This document shows positions 22,401 to 31,000 of a stretch of DNA of 64,000 nucleotides, piece by piece (within the stretch, counting starts at the first letter, position 1; the number at the start of each line of letters is the position of its first letter). The DNA comes from Porites lobata (lineage: Eukaryota > Cnidaria > Anthozoa > Scleractinia > Poritidae): assembly GCA_942486035.1 (NCBI GenBank), contig CALNXK010000158.1, positions 892,501 to 956,500 on the forward strand. The letters are read 5' to 3'. A program made the translations under genes and the position numbers. The notes below the pieces were generated by a model, which saw nothing but the letters and a program-made list of their open reading frames with translations, did not search any database and was not told the DNA's origin.

Positions 22401-25400
22401 AAAGGTAGAAAATAATATTGGGGAAAAGTACAAAAACAGTATTTGATTGGATTTTAGGCGCGGCAAAGAAATGCCAGTCTTCCAAGAAAGGCAAAAGGCC
22501 GTTATCTTCAAGTAACATTCCAGCTCCAAAATACCCAAGGCCATTAGAAGATGAAGGTAAGGTTTGTTTTTGCTCATGTTCGAATAAGGGTTAGTTGTTT
22601 CTTTTTATGTATATTGTATATGTACAATCTACTTAGTGGGGAAGATGTTTTTCCGCAGTCAGTGATACAGGCGGCTTGTGAAAAAATTCAAGTACTCCCC
22701 GAGTAGGAGTCGAACCTATGACCTTCTGGTTACTGGTAGAGATGCTCTACCACTGAGCCACAGGAGACTCGTTGGAACTGAGGCCACTAAACTAGGTTCA
22801 CGTGACAAACATCCTGAAAACTGCCCCGAGGACTATAGGACTAGTATCACACACTACATCGGAAGTAACACACAGTGGATAATGTTGTGTTCATTGATTG
22901 AGGCTCTATAATGCCCGTACGGCCCTGCTTCCGGTTTGAAGTTGGGCTCTCACAAGGCTTGAGTTGCTCTCATTCACGCTTGGAGCAGATTGTACGCTTT
23001 CCACGTCTGGCCCACTCTTCCAATTTCGAAACGTGCTTCATAACACCCTCAAGCTACAATAAGGCCAATTTAGAATTTTGAGCACATTTTGGCCCAAATA
23101 GGAATGTGTGGCTTTGCGTTTGTGTTAGTTTATGGTTTATAGATCGAGGAATATTACATTTGGAGTGTGCCTTTCTTGGTTTTTGCGCTTGTGTTGGTTT
23201 ATGGTTTATAGAACGAGGAATATTACGGTGCGGGTGTATTGGACAACCCTCCAAAACGTAGTCAAGTCGCGCTACAGTTGCTTGGGGGAAAGATTATGCA
23301 TGGTCAACGGTTTAGTTCCTCACTCAGTGTTTTTTGTTTGTTTGTTTGTTTTTTTTTTTTGCGTCACTACCAGAGGCGCAGCACAATAAAGTTTCCTCTT
23401 GGTTTATTTGTTTGTTCTCTGTTAAGGAATTTTCCATCTGAAGTTTGTTAACTCTGACAAGATAAACGAAGCCTTTCTGAGAGTTATGACATTTGCCTAA
23501 AGACTTTGATGGATCACCAATGATGTGTTACAAAAATCTTTAAGGCGACGTAATTTTACAAAGAATGCGTTTTACGTGTAAATGTGGGAGGAGAGTAAAT
23601 GTGGCAGTATACTTTAGAACTTATTTAATCCCAATATGATAAGGAAGTTAGTTTTTGTGGTGCTGTATCATGCAGTGAGGAAGTAAAACACAGAAATTCG
23701 GTATTAACTAATAAGTTAAAAAATTTAGTTCGAGCTCCAGCCGTCCGATAGTTACTGTTCCTTAGCTTTCCTTATTCAACGTTATCTTGTGAAGCCTATC
23801 TACGCACAGCGAGAAAGAGCAAATAGTGAGTTCACTAACGGTGAACTTACGCAAAAGAAAGCCGAAGGAAAGAAGAGAGCAAACCTTGAGTGACAAACGT
23901 GTCCATAATTTGTTTGAAAATTTTTCCGCCAAAGTTGACTTTCCTTTAAACACATCTCAGTTTAAAAGACCAGAATACTTTATCGGTAAATGAAAATCAC
24001 GACAAAACTCGTAATTGATAACCCATTCACGTTTGTCACACAGAAACGTTTTGCCGGCATCTTCGTCTCTCTGTCGTCCTTTTGCGTAAGCCCCTTAATT
24101 TTAAGGAACAACGGTAAAGATTTTCAGGTGGCGTATATACAGGGGCACCCAACGAGAATATAGTTCAAAACCACTTAAACATAGCATTGTTAAACGTATT
24201 TTAGGATTTAAACGGTAGATATAGGCATATTTTTATCCCCTAAAAATTTTTCATCTGTTCGGATTTCCTAGCTGAAAGTCTAGTGATCCGAAAATTATAG
24301 GGATCAAAACTTACCTTTTCGAAAATTTCAGCCAGAAAAAAGGCTTCCGAAAATTCTAGGTGACCTTTTTAGGGTAAAAATCCGTTAAAATTTAGGCAAA
24401 TATACCATGTTTTGGATGTTCGAAAATCCTAGGAGAGGCAGGCAAGCAAGAAATTTGACGACAAATGTTTCGAAAATTCTAGATCTCAAATCGTCTTCCG
24501 AACAGATATTCTTCCGAAAATTGTCGTTGGGTGCCCCTGTATATATTTTAACTTACTCACAAGCCACTGAAGGTAGAAAGAATTTTCGGTCATTCTACTG
24601 ATCAAATGAATGAGAGGTCAGTATTTTACAAATTAATGAAAAATACTTCCGATCTTCTTTTTCTAGCCGACTCGTACATCTCAGTTGTTGTGAAACTTCT
24701 CAAAGCTGAATACAAAAGGCGCTCACAGTTAAGACCACTTCTTTGGGATAGCACCATCGAGTTACCCCTGAATGACGTCTATACAAGACTTAAAATCGTT
24801 TCAAGGCGAAAAGCAGACTTCCGGGTGGATGATAACGAGGTAAATGTGTTGGACATCTTCAGAGCTCTTGACAAAGGTGAGGATGTTATGACGCTTGTTG
24901 AAGGGAGTCCAGGAATCGGTAAAACTACGTTTTGCCTTAAACTTGCTTATGACTGGGCACATGGAAAAATCCCAGCCGAGTGTTCTTTTCCCAAATTCGA
25001 GATCGTGTTGCTTTTGAAATGTCGAGACATACATGAAGATATAATGGAAACCATCAGTGAACAACTGTTGCCAGAAGATATGGAGGAGAAGACTAAAGAA
25101 AGACTATTTGATTTCATTAAGGACTTTCATCACCAGGAGAAAACTTTAATCCTTTTGGACGGTTTGGATGAGCTTCCCAAAGATTCCGAACGTTATGTAG
25201 ATAAACTGCTTCAAAGAAGAATTTTATCATTTTGTTATGTTTTGGCTACCTCCAGACAAGAGAGGGGAATTGATGTACGGAAAAGGTACGGTTTCGATAT
25301 CCTCTTGGAGATTAAAGGATTCACCGAGAGTGATGCTTTTGATTATATCCGAAAACATTTTAAAAATGTTGGTCCCTTGCATTCATCAAAGGGAGAAAGT

Positions 25401-28400
25401 CTCATTAAGGAAATGGAAGAAAACACTCTGTTACATGCCCTGCGAAATAATCCTCTAAATTTACTTCTTCTTTGTGTTATTTATGAGGACTATGAGGGGA
25501 ATTTGCCATCTTCCCGTTCTGAGCTCTACCAAGTTATTGTACTGTGCCTTTTAAGGAGACTTTGCGTTAAACACAATCTAGAGGCTCCTAAAGAAAACAG
25601 CGCCTTAGAGAAACAATTTGAAGAGACCATTCTTGCACTTGGAGAGTTAGCTTGGTTGTGTTTGCTGAGTGATCGCTATTGTTTTCTTGAAAGTGAATTA
25701 GTTGCGCTTGAAAGAAGATACAAAGGATTAGTATCTCGTCACGTAGGCCTAGTTTACAAAGAAGAAAGTCTGAGCAGGTTAAAGCCTCAACATGAGTACT
25801 ATTTTCTTCACAAGACCTTCCAAGAGTACCTGGCTGCCGCCTTTATTGCTCACAAGTTGCGGGGAAACCAGTTGAGGTTGTTTGAGCGTCTTAGTTTTCA
25901 TGAACTAGTGAAAAAGTATCGAGAAGTGTTTCTTTTTGTTTCCGGTATACTTGGGAGAGATGCAAGCATTTTATTCGCTCAGATTGGCGAGGAGCTAAAA
26001 AACTGGGGAAAATGGGACTGGGTCCGGTGCACACAGTCTGAAGTGGTGACAGTGGATGACCGAGAGAGGGAAGATGACTGGTATGACCGTGACAACGACG
26101 ACGAGGGGGACCAAGGCTGGGAAGCAGCAACTTTCCTTACGAAAAGCATCAGTGAAACTGGACATGCTGAAAAAATGGCAGAGACCTTTTGTTTCTGCTT
26201 ACCGTTTCCCGCGCATGTTGAGATTTCCCTTCCTTCCAGTTATAATATTTATCACGTTTTAGAGGCCTTTAGAAAGTTTTCAAATGTGCAGAAGCCAGTT
26301 TGCCTTACGTTTCATGATCGACTCAGGCTGAAAGACAGTGACTATCAGACTGTTGTAGAGTACATACAATTTTGCTCTGAGCTTCAGACTCTTAGCATTT
26401 TTACCCCTGCGATGAAATCAGATCTAGCCATAGCCCTACGTAACGGCTTATCCGGAAACATGACTTTATCAGAGTTTACTCTTGAAGTGTGTGGCAGTAT
26501 CCCTTGTGACGCAGCTCTTGTCATCGGTGAATTGTTGGCTTCACGTAAATCGTTGAAGACCGTAAAATTTCTACTTCGTAGAGTGCAAGGCGTAGCTTGG
26601 GCCAGTGCTATTGAAACTGGATTGTCTGCTGACACTCTTTTGTCGTCTGTGAGCCTCAGCGTTCGTTGGTCATTGAGTGATACCGCGGTCCACGCATTAG
26701 GAAAGCTGTTATCAAATGAAGCTGTAACCTCATTTTCCCTAAATATTTTTGGGGATATGCAAGATTTCCTAGCTACTATTATCGGTAAAGGGATCGCACA
26801 ACAACCCTCATTAAAGTCGTTCAATCTTGGCGTCAATGGCAACCTTAGTAATTTTGCTGTTAATGTCCTAGAAAAAGGTCTTTTAGAAAATCATACTCTA
26901 AAGGATTTGAAAATGACTGTCCGAGGAAGAGTTCCAGACAACTGGCAAGCTCTTCCGGAACGTGTTCGGTTGGGAAATAATGCGTTAGTTACTTTAAGTG
27001 TTTACCCAGGTTCGTGCAGAAGAATAACGCATAATCAATTGGCTTATTTTTGTCCTGGTCCGGATGTGGTCGAGAAAGGCTTTCAGACGAAACAACATTT
27101 AACTGTAGTCCATTGGGGTGAGTTGAGTTGTGATGCGGGAGAAGCTCTATTTGAAGCCTTGGTACTTTCCCCACTGACAAGCCTTACTTTAAAAGTGCAT
27201 GGAAAATTAACTTATAGAGTGGCTAATTGCATTGCAAGATATATTAGACGACACAAGACACTTTGCTCCATGACGATTGATGTTTGGGGGGAATTGGACC
27301 CAGGAACAGGGACTATTCTTCAGGGACTATCGGATAACCATGTAAATGTCGAGGTAAATGTTCATGACGTCTGTGTCGTCCCAGACGAATCGTGCAATGG
27401 CCTTGATGTCTGTATTGACAGTACTGAATCACTTCCGTCAGTACTCAATACAATCAAGAATACCAGAGAGGAAAAGATCAAATTAAAAATCGTTAACGAC
27501 GATGGTGCAAGTAAAGACTGGACAAACCTTGTTGGTGATGCTTTGGCAGAAAACAAGACAGTAACCGCGCTCGATGTTACGATCAACAACTTCATAATAA
27601 ACCCGACAGCAGACTTAGGGAATGAACTTGGGGAGAGTTTGTTGCGAAGCTCTTCTCTGACAGTTTTAAATCTCGCAATCAACAACTACAGTAACATGGC
27701 AAAAGGCTGGGAATGTAGATTGGTGAACTGCTTGGCCAAGGTGACTTCATTAACTACACTCAGTCTCGCAATTGAAGATCATGGTGCGCAGAGGACAGCA
27801 GAAGAAAGTTTGGGTGAGAGTTTGATGGCAATGACTTCACTGTCTACACTTTCCGTTGTAATCAATGGCAGGAATTTGGATGAATTCTGGAGTTGCTTTT
27901 TGCGAAACTGTTTGGTGGAAAACACTTCATTGTCCATACTCTGTGTCACAGTTAACAACTACAAAAACAACAACGAGAATGAAAACGAGAACGACAACGA
28001 CAACGATTCGGTTGATTCGTTTTGTTACGTGTCAGCTGTCTCCGATGAGTCTGAATACTGGTATAAAGGTCTGGCTGATGGCTTAGCGCGAACTGCATCA
28101 TTAAACGAATTAACTCTGACAATAAACGATGACACCTCTCCTTGTGACTACTGGATACAAAGTGTGTGTGAAGGATTGGAAGAAAACGAGACAGTAACTT
28201 CTCTTACTGTGACAACCAGCAGTGATGCCGGTTCCGTATTTTGTGAGATGTGGGTCTCTGACCTGCGTGATGGTTTAGCGTTAAACAAGTCATTAACTAC
28301 ACTCACCCTTATAATAAATGTGTACTCTGAAGGTGAGCGGCTGAAAGGCTATGACCCATACTTCGATGAAGCGATGAACCATATGAACACATCGTTTAGT

Positions 28401-28622
28401 ACACTCAATCTGACCATCAACGTCTGCAGAGAAGCCACTGCAGACTGGTTACCCAATATTTGCCGCCTTCTAGAGAAGAGGTCTTCGTTGACAACATTTA
28501 GATTGAACGTTAACAACCATTGCGCTACAAATGAAAGTCGCATATATGACTTTAGTAAACTTCGTTTAAACTTCAGATCACTATCTTCATTTGAACGCAC
28601 TGTAACTTTCTATGGAGAGTAA
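5311..28622 (+). CDS. Gene 1: glycosyltransferase-NACHT-LRR receptor (NLR-like), 7 coding exons
   Basis: Proposed join: 5311-5328, 11491-12721, 14019-14111, 15201-15293, 17033-17125, 22458-22556, 24667-28622. Each internal boundary has an AG acceptor and GT donor, phases agree at every junction, and the total is 5583 nt (1860 residues plus TAA). Domain order: short leader; group-1 (GT4-like) glycosyltransferase at about residues 34-416; four basic/serine-rich linker modules at 417-542; NACHT NTPase with P-loop near 622-630; winged-helix region with the FQEYLAA signature near 925; acidic spacer; degenerate LRRs from about 1100 to the end. The family is an intracellular pattern-recognition receptor: NACHT binds ATP and oligomerises, LRRs sense. 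No signal peptide, membrane segment, CARD, DED, Death or TIR domain is visible; the glycosyltransferase sits where the effector normally is. Exon joins are inferred, not confirmed by cDNA. Two separate genes (GT and NACHT-LRR) are possible but less likely, because the linker phases connect them exactly. Confidence 0.82.
5676..6997 (+). repeat. 116-bp satellite array, block 1
   Basis: About eleven tandem copies; the phrase gctctcactgtgcaggccct recurs at 5746, 5861, 5977, 6093, 6199, 6315, 6433, 6549, 6655, 6771 and 6887, i.e. every 115-118 bp, with 106-bp variants that lack one atggtgcttc. Each unit holds ccatccatggggggaggggg. Variants repeat in a higher-order pattern (the 106-bp unit appears twice, about 456 bp apart). 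Long open frames here in several frames are artefacts. Confidence 0.92.
6998..7923. mobile_element. TIR element inserted in the satellite (cagggctcgaaatt ends)
   Basis: Ends cagggctcgaaatt and aatttcaagccccg form an imperfect inverted repeat; the target duplication ACCAA is at 6993-6997 and 7924-7928. Removing the element plus one ACCAA restores the satellite phrase ccaaccaagataagc. Interior is non-coding with repeated gcgacta motifs, and it carries a second element at 7276-7801. Confidence 0.8.
7276..7801. mobile_element. Nested TIR element (cagggcttctgat ends)
   Basis: Terminal inverted repeats cagggcttctgat and atcagaagccctg, target duplication ACTATG at 7270-7275 and 7802-7807. Subterminal cgcggaaa/tcgcgg repeats. 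It sits inside the 6998-7923 element, so it is younger. No transposase. Confidence 0.82.
7924..8296 (+). repeat. 116-bp satellite array, block 2, with 10-bp minisatellite
   Basis: Three further satellite units whose core reads ctcttagtgtgcagaccctc in two of them, then about five copies of a 10-bp unit ggtgcttcag/ggtgtttcag at 8251-8297, then the LINE fragment. Confidence 0.85.
8585..9210. mobile_element. Mariner-type MITE inside the LINE (cagtgaaacctgtatta ends)
   Basis: Ends cagtgaaacctgta and tacaggtttcactg, with TA duplication at 8583-8584 and 9211-9212; subterminal repeats of attaagcggacac. Deleting it plus one TA rejoins the LINE frame as NKLTLNMTKSE. No transposase. Confidence 0.85.
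10092..10392 (+). repeat. Dispersed repeat, copy 2 (AAATCCAACTAG family)
   Basis: Homologous to 526-826. Here it is flanked by TAATTAG on both sides (10085-10091 and 10393-10399), supporting transposition with a 7-8 bp target duplication, hAT-like. Confidence 0.65.
10432..10484 (+). repeat. ATG trinucleotide microsatellite
   Basis: About seventeen copies of gat/atg with one gtg interruption, forming the 3' tail of the LINE. Gives poly-Met or poly-Asp in translation. Confidence 0.9.
10485..11175 (+). repeat. 116-bp satellite array, block 3
   Basis: About six more units that resume right after the microsatellite; the final copy (11040-11175) is degenerate. From 11176 to 11490 there is unremarkable intron leading to the glycosyltransferase exon. 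Confidence 0.88.
11491..12721 (+). CDS. Gene 1 glycosyltransferase exon (group 1 / GT4-like, GT-B fold)
   Basis: The acceptor is CTTTTTTCAG and the donor G|GTAAC. The open frame continues 5' to 11425 and 3' to 12765, but those parts are intron. After a Ser/Thr/Glu-rich leader it shows hallmarks of retaining GT-B enzymes: a first beta-strand and glycine loop (LRVTLLSSEWRSTKGGLST), IGHGAVLG, VVHTAPEE, a C-terminal Rossmann strand LVFVGATRG, and the EX7E signature EGFGLAALE (residues about 321-329) followed by GLPVLVSGNSG for nucleotide-sugar binding. Such enzymes move sugar from a nucleotide sugar to an acceptor; donor and acceptor here are unknown. Because the motif glutamates are kept, activity is plausible. 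The paralogue at 51042-52275 is nearly identical, with roughly 11 changes in the first 190 residues. Confidence 0.9.
12722..13366 (+). repeat. Intron of gene 1 with two diverged copies of a ~350-bp unit
   Basis: Segments around 12790-13080 and 13190-13370 share acaacaacca-tagtgaaa-ctgagtaa and a tcaaacttcatc/gtaaacttcatcg block. Non-coding. Confidence 0.45.
13370..13640 (+). mobile_element. tRNA-derived SINE
   Basis: The head resembles a tRNA: A box tggccgagtgg, anticodon arm ctggacttgtaatccgg (anticodon TGT, Thr-like), and two B-box-like phrases, gagttcaagtccc and gagttcaaatcct. The stem agcgtgg near the start can pair with ccacgct after the second B box. The body ends with tgctataaatactgccgagg and gtaaataaag. 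Not a functional tRNA. It lies in the intron before linker A1. Confidence 0.75.
14019..14111 (+). CDS. Gene 1 linker exon A1
   Basis: A 93-nt exon (acceptor TTTTTTGTAG, donor G|GTACAC), phase 1 at both ends. It codes about 31 residues beginning GSNTDEQDLSKKAAVICQ and ending KSLQK. It matches A2 (17033-17125) and the gene 2 exon at 54008-54103; shared features are a GPN/GSN-type start, DEQ/HEQ, a lone Cys, and a Lys/Ser-rich tail ending LQKG or LHKG. The composition suggests a flexible charged tether between the glycosyltransferase and NACHT domains. No known domain is recognised. Confidence 0.7.
14738..15060. mobile_element. Inverted-repeat element with aaacaccaatgaaatacca ends (degenerate)
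   Basis: aaacaccaatgaaatacca at 14738 is mirrored by tggtgtttcattggtgttta at 14873-14892; downstream, tgttgaaaaaatatttcac and gtgaaatatttttcaac form a hairpin, between ctggagatacgaaatttc and tcccaatctccgcgcgg. Related pieces occur at 18710-18800, 44655-45118 and 46870-46980. Non-coding here. Confidence 0.5.
15201..15293 (+). CDS. Gene 1 linker exon B1
   Basis: A 93-nt exon after TTTAGTCTCAG and before GTAAAG, phase 1 at both ends. The coded peptide is very basic (AAKRWKSSKKGKRPLSSS, then a Pro/Arg-rich tail ending RDEG). The KR/KK clusters resemble a nuclear-localisation or RNA/phosphoinositide-binding patch, but composition alone cannot decide. It is homologous to B2 (22458-22556) and the gene 2 exon 52781-52879. 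Confidence 0.68.
15680..16110. repeat. Array of short palindromes (GGAGTTA/TAACTCC)
   Basis: About twenty irregular copies of ggagttaxxxxtaactcc-like units. The outer arms cagggagttataataactcc and ggagttataataactccct are inverted, and attttcaggg/ccctaaaaattac surround them. Non-coding; lies in the intron after linker B1. Confidence 0.75.
16140..16280 (+). repeat. Intron segment duplicated at 22998-23285
   Basis: The phrases acgtctggcccactct, ccaatttcgaa, ctcaagctacaat and agcacattttggccca occur in the same order after linker B1 and after linker B2. At the second site the block is split by a two-copy tandem repeat (23103-23240). This marks the duplicated A-B cassette. The rest of 16281-17032 is intron without recognised features. 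Confidence 0.65.
17033..17125 (+). CDS. Gene 1 linker exon A2
   Basis: A 93-nt exon after CTCTTTTTTTAG and before GTATTC, phase 1 at both ends. The peptide starts GPNKHEQQLPKKASVICQ and ends EKRLQK, a clear second copy of A1. Being symmetric it can be skipped or included without disturbing the frame, so splice isoforms with different tether lengths are possible (inferred). Confidence 0.7.
17193..17354. mobile_element. 162-bp mariner-type MITE (cagtcgactctctct ends)
   Basis: TIRs cagtcgactctctct and agagagagttgactg, TA duplication at 17191-17192 and 17355-17356, with subterminal acggacacc repeats. Intronic. Confidence 0.8.
17663..18215 (+). repeat. 185-bp tandem repeat, three copies
   Basis: attgagctaaaagagctacc starts at 17663, 17848 and 18033, spacing 185 bp, copies almost identical. 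Contains cgcgattttggcaagactta and cgcgatttcactaggcaatc. Non-coding intron sequence. Confidence 0.92.
18216..19780 (+). other. Intron of gene 1, decayed repeats only
   Basis: Two diverged copies of an aagattgggcgxgcaa block (about 18390-18470 and 18600-18700) and a fragment of the aatattacgtggccgcgc element (18720-18800). No gene supported. Confidence 0.4.
20270..20680 (+). repeat. Degenerate CTTCATTTAC simple-sequence region
   Basis: Irregular repetition of ttcatttacctt/ttcatctacc phrases, which produces long Phe/His-rich open frames. Not a gene. Confidence 0.8.
21438..21574. repeat. Hairpin-type MITE inside the fold-back spacer
   Basis: Inverted pair caccttggatgagcgtcaaa and ttttgacactcatccaagat, bordered by tttgcgttacggg and cgtaacgcaaag. 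Confidence 0.7.
22458..22556 (+). CDS. Gene 1 linker exon B2
   Basis: A 99-nt exon after GATTTTAG and before GTAAGG, phase 1 at both ends. It codes AAKKCQSSKKGKRPLSSS followed by a Pro-rich stretch ending LEDEG, a second copy of B1 with a two-residue insertion. It lies just 3' of the big fold-back element, so the upstream intron is mostly transposon. It leads to the NACHT exon at 24667. Confidence 0.68.
22677..22930 (-). mobile_element. tRNA-like SINE or tRNA pseudogene (minus strand)
   Basis: On the minus strand, 22770 down to 22697 reads as a tRNA head with A box tggctcagtgg and B box ggttcgactcc. The anticodon stem is mispaired, so it is not functional. Downstream sequence may be the SINE body; its limits are unclear. 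Confidence 0.45.
24128..24547. mobile_element. TIR element (tatatacaggggcaccca ends)
   Basis: tatacaggggcacccaacga at the left and tcgttgggtgcccctgtata at the right are inverted copies; the interior repeats cgaaaattctag-like motifs. Non-coding, in the last intron of gene 1. Confidence 0.75.
24667..28622 (+). CDS. Gene 1 NACHT-LRR exon
   Basis: One 3956-nt exon; acceptor CTTCTTTTTCTAG, entry phase 1, stop TAA. The open frame to 24606 is intronic. In order: a short helix (ISVVVKLLKAEYKRR); the pre-NACHT block YTRLKIVSRRKADF; Walker A GSPGIGKTTF (P-loop Lys about 628); Walker B LILLDGLDELP; a sensor strand CYVLATSRQE; NPLNLLLLC; then the winged-helix/superhelical motif FLHKTFQEYLAA. An Asp/Glu-rich spacer follows, then many irregular LRRs of about 28-33 residues of the SLTTLSLAI / LNLAINNYSN type. 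An Asn/Glu/Asp low-complexity insert lies near 27970-28010. ATPase and sensing roles follow from the NLR family; the ligand is unknown. Confidence 0.92.
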
Positions 28623-28746
28623 ATCAAGTCAAGTGCCAAATGTTTCAAGAATTTGTTGTGCTTCGAGAATAGGGTACACATTTATAAAGAGAAATGATCA
28701 GTTTTGAATAGTGTTGATCAAAAAGGAAAGCTAACAAATATTCCAA

Positions 28747-29375
28747 GTTACTAGTAGCTTTGTAGTTTGATAAATATTGCAGCTGATGATTGTGACTTTT
28801 ACACCATCTGGTTCAGTGAGACCAAGGTTAATACAACACGAGTTACTAGTGGTTTTAGAGTTTGATAAATATTGTAACCGATGATTGGGACTTGTACGCC
28901 ATCTGGTCCAGTGAGACCAAGGTTAATACAACACGAGTTACTAGTAGTTTAGAGTTTGATAAATATTGTAACTGATGATTGTGACTTGTTCACCATCTGG
29001 TCCAGTGTGATCAAGGTTAATACAACATGAGTTACTTGTAGTTTTAGAGTTTGATAAATATTGTAACTGATGATTGTGACTTGTTCACCATCTGGTCCAG
29101 TGTGACCAAGGTTAATACAACACGAGGTACTTGTAGTTTTAGAGTTTGATAAATATTGTAACTGATGATTGTGACTTCTACGCCATCTGGTCCACTGTGG
29201 CCAAGGTTAATATGACATGAGTTACTAGTAGTTTTAGAGTTTGATAAATATTGTAACTAATGATTGTGACTTGTACGCTATCTGGTCCAGTGTGGCCAAG
29301 GTTAATACAACATGAGTTGCTAGTAGTTTTAGAGTTTGATAAATATTGTAACTAACGATTGGTGTATTCTTCTTA
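28747..29375 (+). repeat. 95-bp tandem repeat, about 7 copies, just 3' of gene 1
   Basis: The unit containing gttactagtagttttagag and gaccaaggttaatacaac starts at 28747, 28842, 28937, 29031, 29126, 29221 and 29316. It begins 125 nt after the stop codon, so it may be in the 3' UTR. Absent after gene 2. Confidence 0.9.
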
Positions 29376-29647
29376 TATTCCAATGGAGTTTGTATGATAT
29401 TGACATATACAGAAAAGAAACTGTAATTTAGTTTATATTAAAATATGTAACTGTATTTCACTATGATTTAGTTTAGTCGGGGTTAATCCAGGAGCGATTC
29501 TCTTGTGAATCGATTGTATCTTTATTTGTGAATCAGCAGTGAACATTTCTTGCAAACAAGTAGGAGAGAACAGTGCAAACTACCTTAAGCACAAAAGCGC
29601 GAAGTTTAATTTCCTAGAATGATCTTGTTACATTTTAAACTCAACGA

Positions 29648-29653
29648 AATAAA
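29648..29653 (+). terminator. Possible polyadenylation signal, gene 1
   Basis: AATAAA about 1 kb after the gene 1 stop, just beyond the 95-bp tandem repeat. If used, the 3' UTR would contain the whole repeat array. No closer AATAAA was noticed. Confidence 0.3.
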
Positions 29654-29694
29654 GGTTTGTAAAGTAAAATTGCTTAGTGTTAAATTTTTTTGTA

Positions 29695-30469
29695 AGGCCT
29701 AAGCCAAACGTCGAACTTTTCACGAGATGAAACTAAGTTCCTGAAAAGTTCGACGTCTGCCTCAGTTAAGTTCACTCGTCTGAATGAGTTTGGATCGCCC
29801 ATCTGAAGCAGACGGAAAAGATCGTCTCCGGGAAAACGTCGATCTTCACATGCAACTAGCTAAACTAATATTAAACTCATCGCCAATAGATGAGCTTGGG
29901 AACTGGTGCCTTAAAGGTTGGACGGGAGCCTGAAAGCCTCAGGCATAGCAAGGAGGTATCCATGGCAACCCTGCGAGCGGGAACCACCCCTGCATGCAGC
30001 CGCCAACTGGCACCATCACACTGAAAGAGTTCAGTGGTAAATACTCACCTAACCCTATATTTACTAATGCACAGAAGGGGAGGGACGGGCTGGGAGCCAG
30101 AATCCGCTAAGATTCGCTTAAGCAACAGATCCGCAAAGATCTGCTCAAAAATGCGCGCATGAGATGCAACATAAGTCACAAGATAAGCAAAAGGCCCCTG
30201 CGGTTACCCCACAGATCACGTACGCTTGAGGAGGAGACCGCTGATCGCATTGGCTAGTAATTTAACTTTGCCTAAATTACATTTAGCCACATTTAAAAAT
30301 TTGTATGATAATGTATATTTAGCCTCTTTCAGGAAAAAAAATTATAAAATAGTTTTTTGGTCTGATTAAGTTCGACGTTTGACCCAACAGACGATCCTAA
30401 CATAATTCAGCTCGACCTAAATTAGAGTTTGGTTTGTCTCCTGAAAAGTTCGACGTTTGGCCGAGGCCT
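29695..30469. mobile_element. TIR element with aggcctaagccaaacgtcga ends
   Basis: Left aggcctaagccaaacgtcga and right tcgacgtttggccgaggcct are inverted; gaaaagttcgacgt recurs near both ends. The middle (about 29890-30240) is a GC-richer, stem-forming insert of unknown origin. Confidence 0.75.
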
Positions 30470-30799
30470 AATCCAGATCATATTCGTAACTCGGGAACTA
30501 GCTTGTAGTCGAGGAACATGCGATGCGTCGGGGGGGAAGGGAGGGGGAGGAGATTTTCCTCTTCAATCCTATACGATCCCCGTTTTCTTGCTGGTTCCAG
30601 ACCATCAAATAGAATCGGGAAGTGGTGTATTTACAGTGTGAGTTTATAGTGGCTACACGTACCTTGGTTTTTCCTCAATGTGGCTTCTTGGGGTGGTTGC
30701 TAATTTAATGTTCGTTAACACCCTGAAGTGCCTTTAAAATATTCACAAACAAATACTCGCAAAAGTCCTGTTAAGAGCACACAGTCATTATTTACAGGT

Positions 30800-31000
30800 G
30801 AAGAGGGAAAGGGAGGATAGAACGAGAACCGCTACTCTTATAGCATAGGCTGCGAGCAAGCTCTCCTATTTGGGCGAGCGAAGCGAGTCGCGAGAGAAGG
30901 CGCGAGCGAGCGGCGAAGCCGCGAGGGACCGCCCCCCACTTTCGCGTCTCCTGTCGCGTGCCTCTCGCGCGTCTAGTTTTCACGATATGCCCCAAATGGA
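30800..31000. repeat. GC-rich palindromic block (gcgaagcgag motif)
   Basis: Dense gcgagcgaagcgagtcgcga repeats and CpG-rich sequence; the open frames here are compositional. 31001-32300 is intergenic with one inverted pair (tttgcacatctcttgtaata at 31600, tattacgggagatgtgcaaa at 31730) and no gene. Confidence 0.5.

Larger units (their letters stand above)
22557..24666 (+). other. Last intron of gene 1
   Basis: Contains the tRNA-like repeat, the duplicated intron segment (22998-23285) with a two-copy ~80-bp tandem repeat (23103-23240), and an inverted pair 24125-24160/24515-24545 (gtatatacaggggcaccca versus gggtgcccctgtatatat), the ends of a TIR element covering about 24128-24547. No coding exon recognised. 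Confidence 0.5.

Noticed and set aside
22697..22770. Functional minus-strand tRNA
   Set aside because: A and B boxes are present but the anticodon stem does not pair.
24606..24666. ATG at 24606 (and 54360 in gene 2) as start of a stand-alone NACHT-LRR gene
   Set aside because: Peptides before the acceptor differ between paralogues, both have pyrimidine-rich acceptors at the same point, and the entry phase matches the linker exons.
27960..28020. A frameshift or microsatellite error in the gene 1 LRRs (Asn/Glu/Asp run)
   Set aside because: The frame stays open and the flanking LRR pattern continues, so it is a genuine in-frame low-complexity insert.
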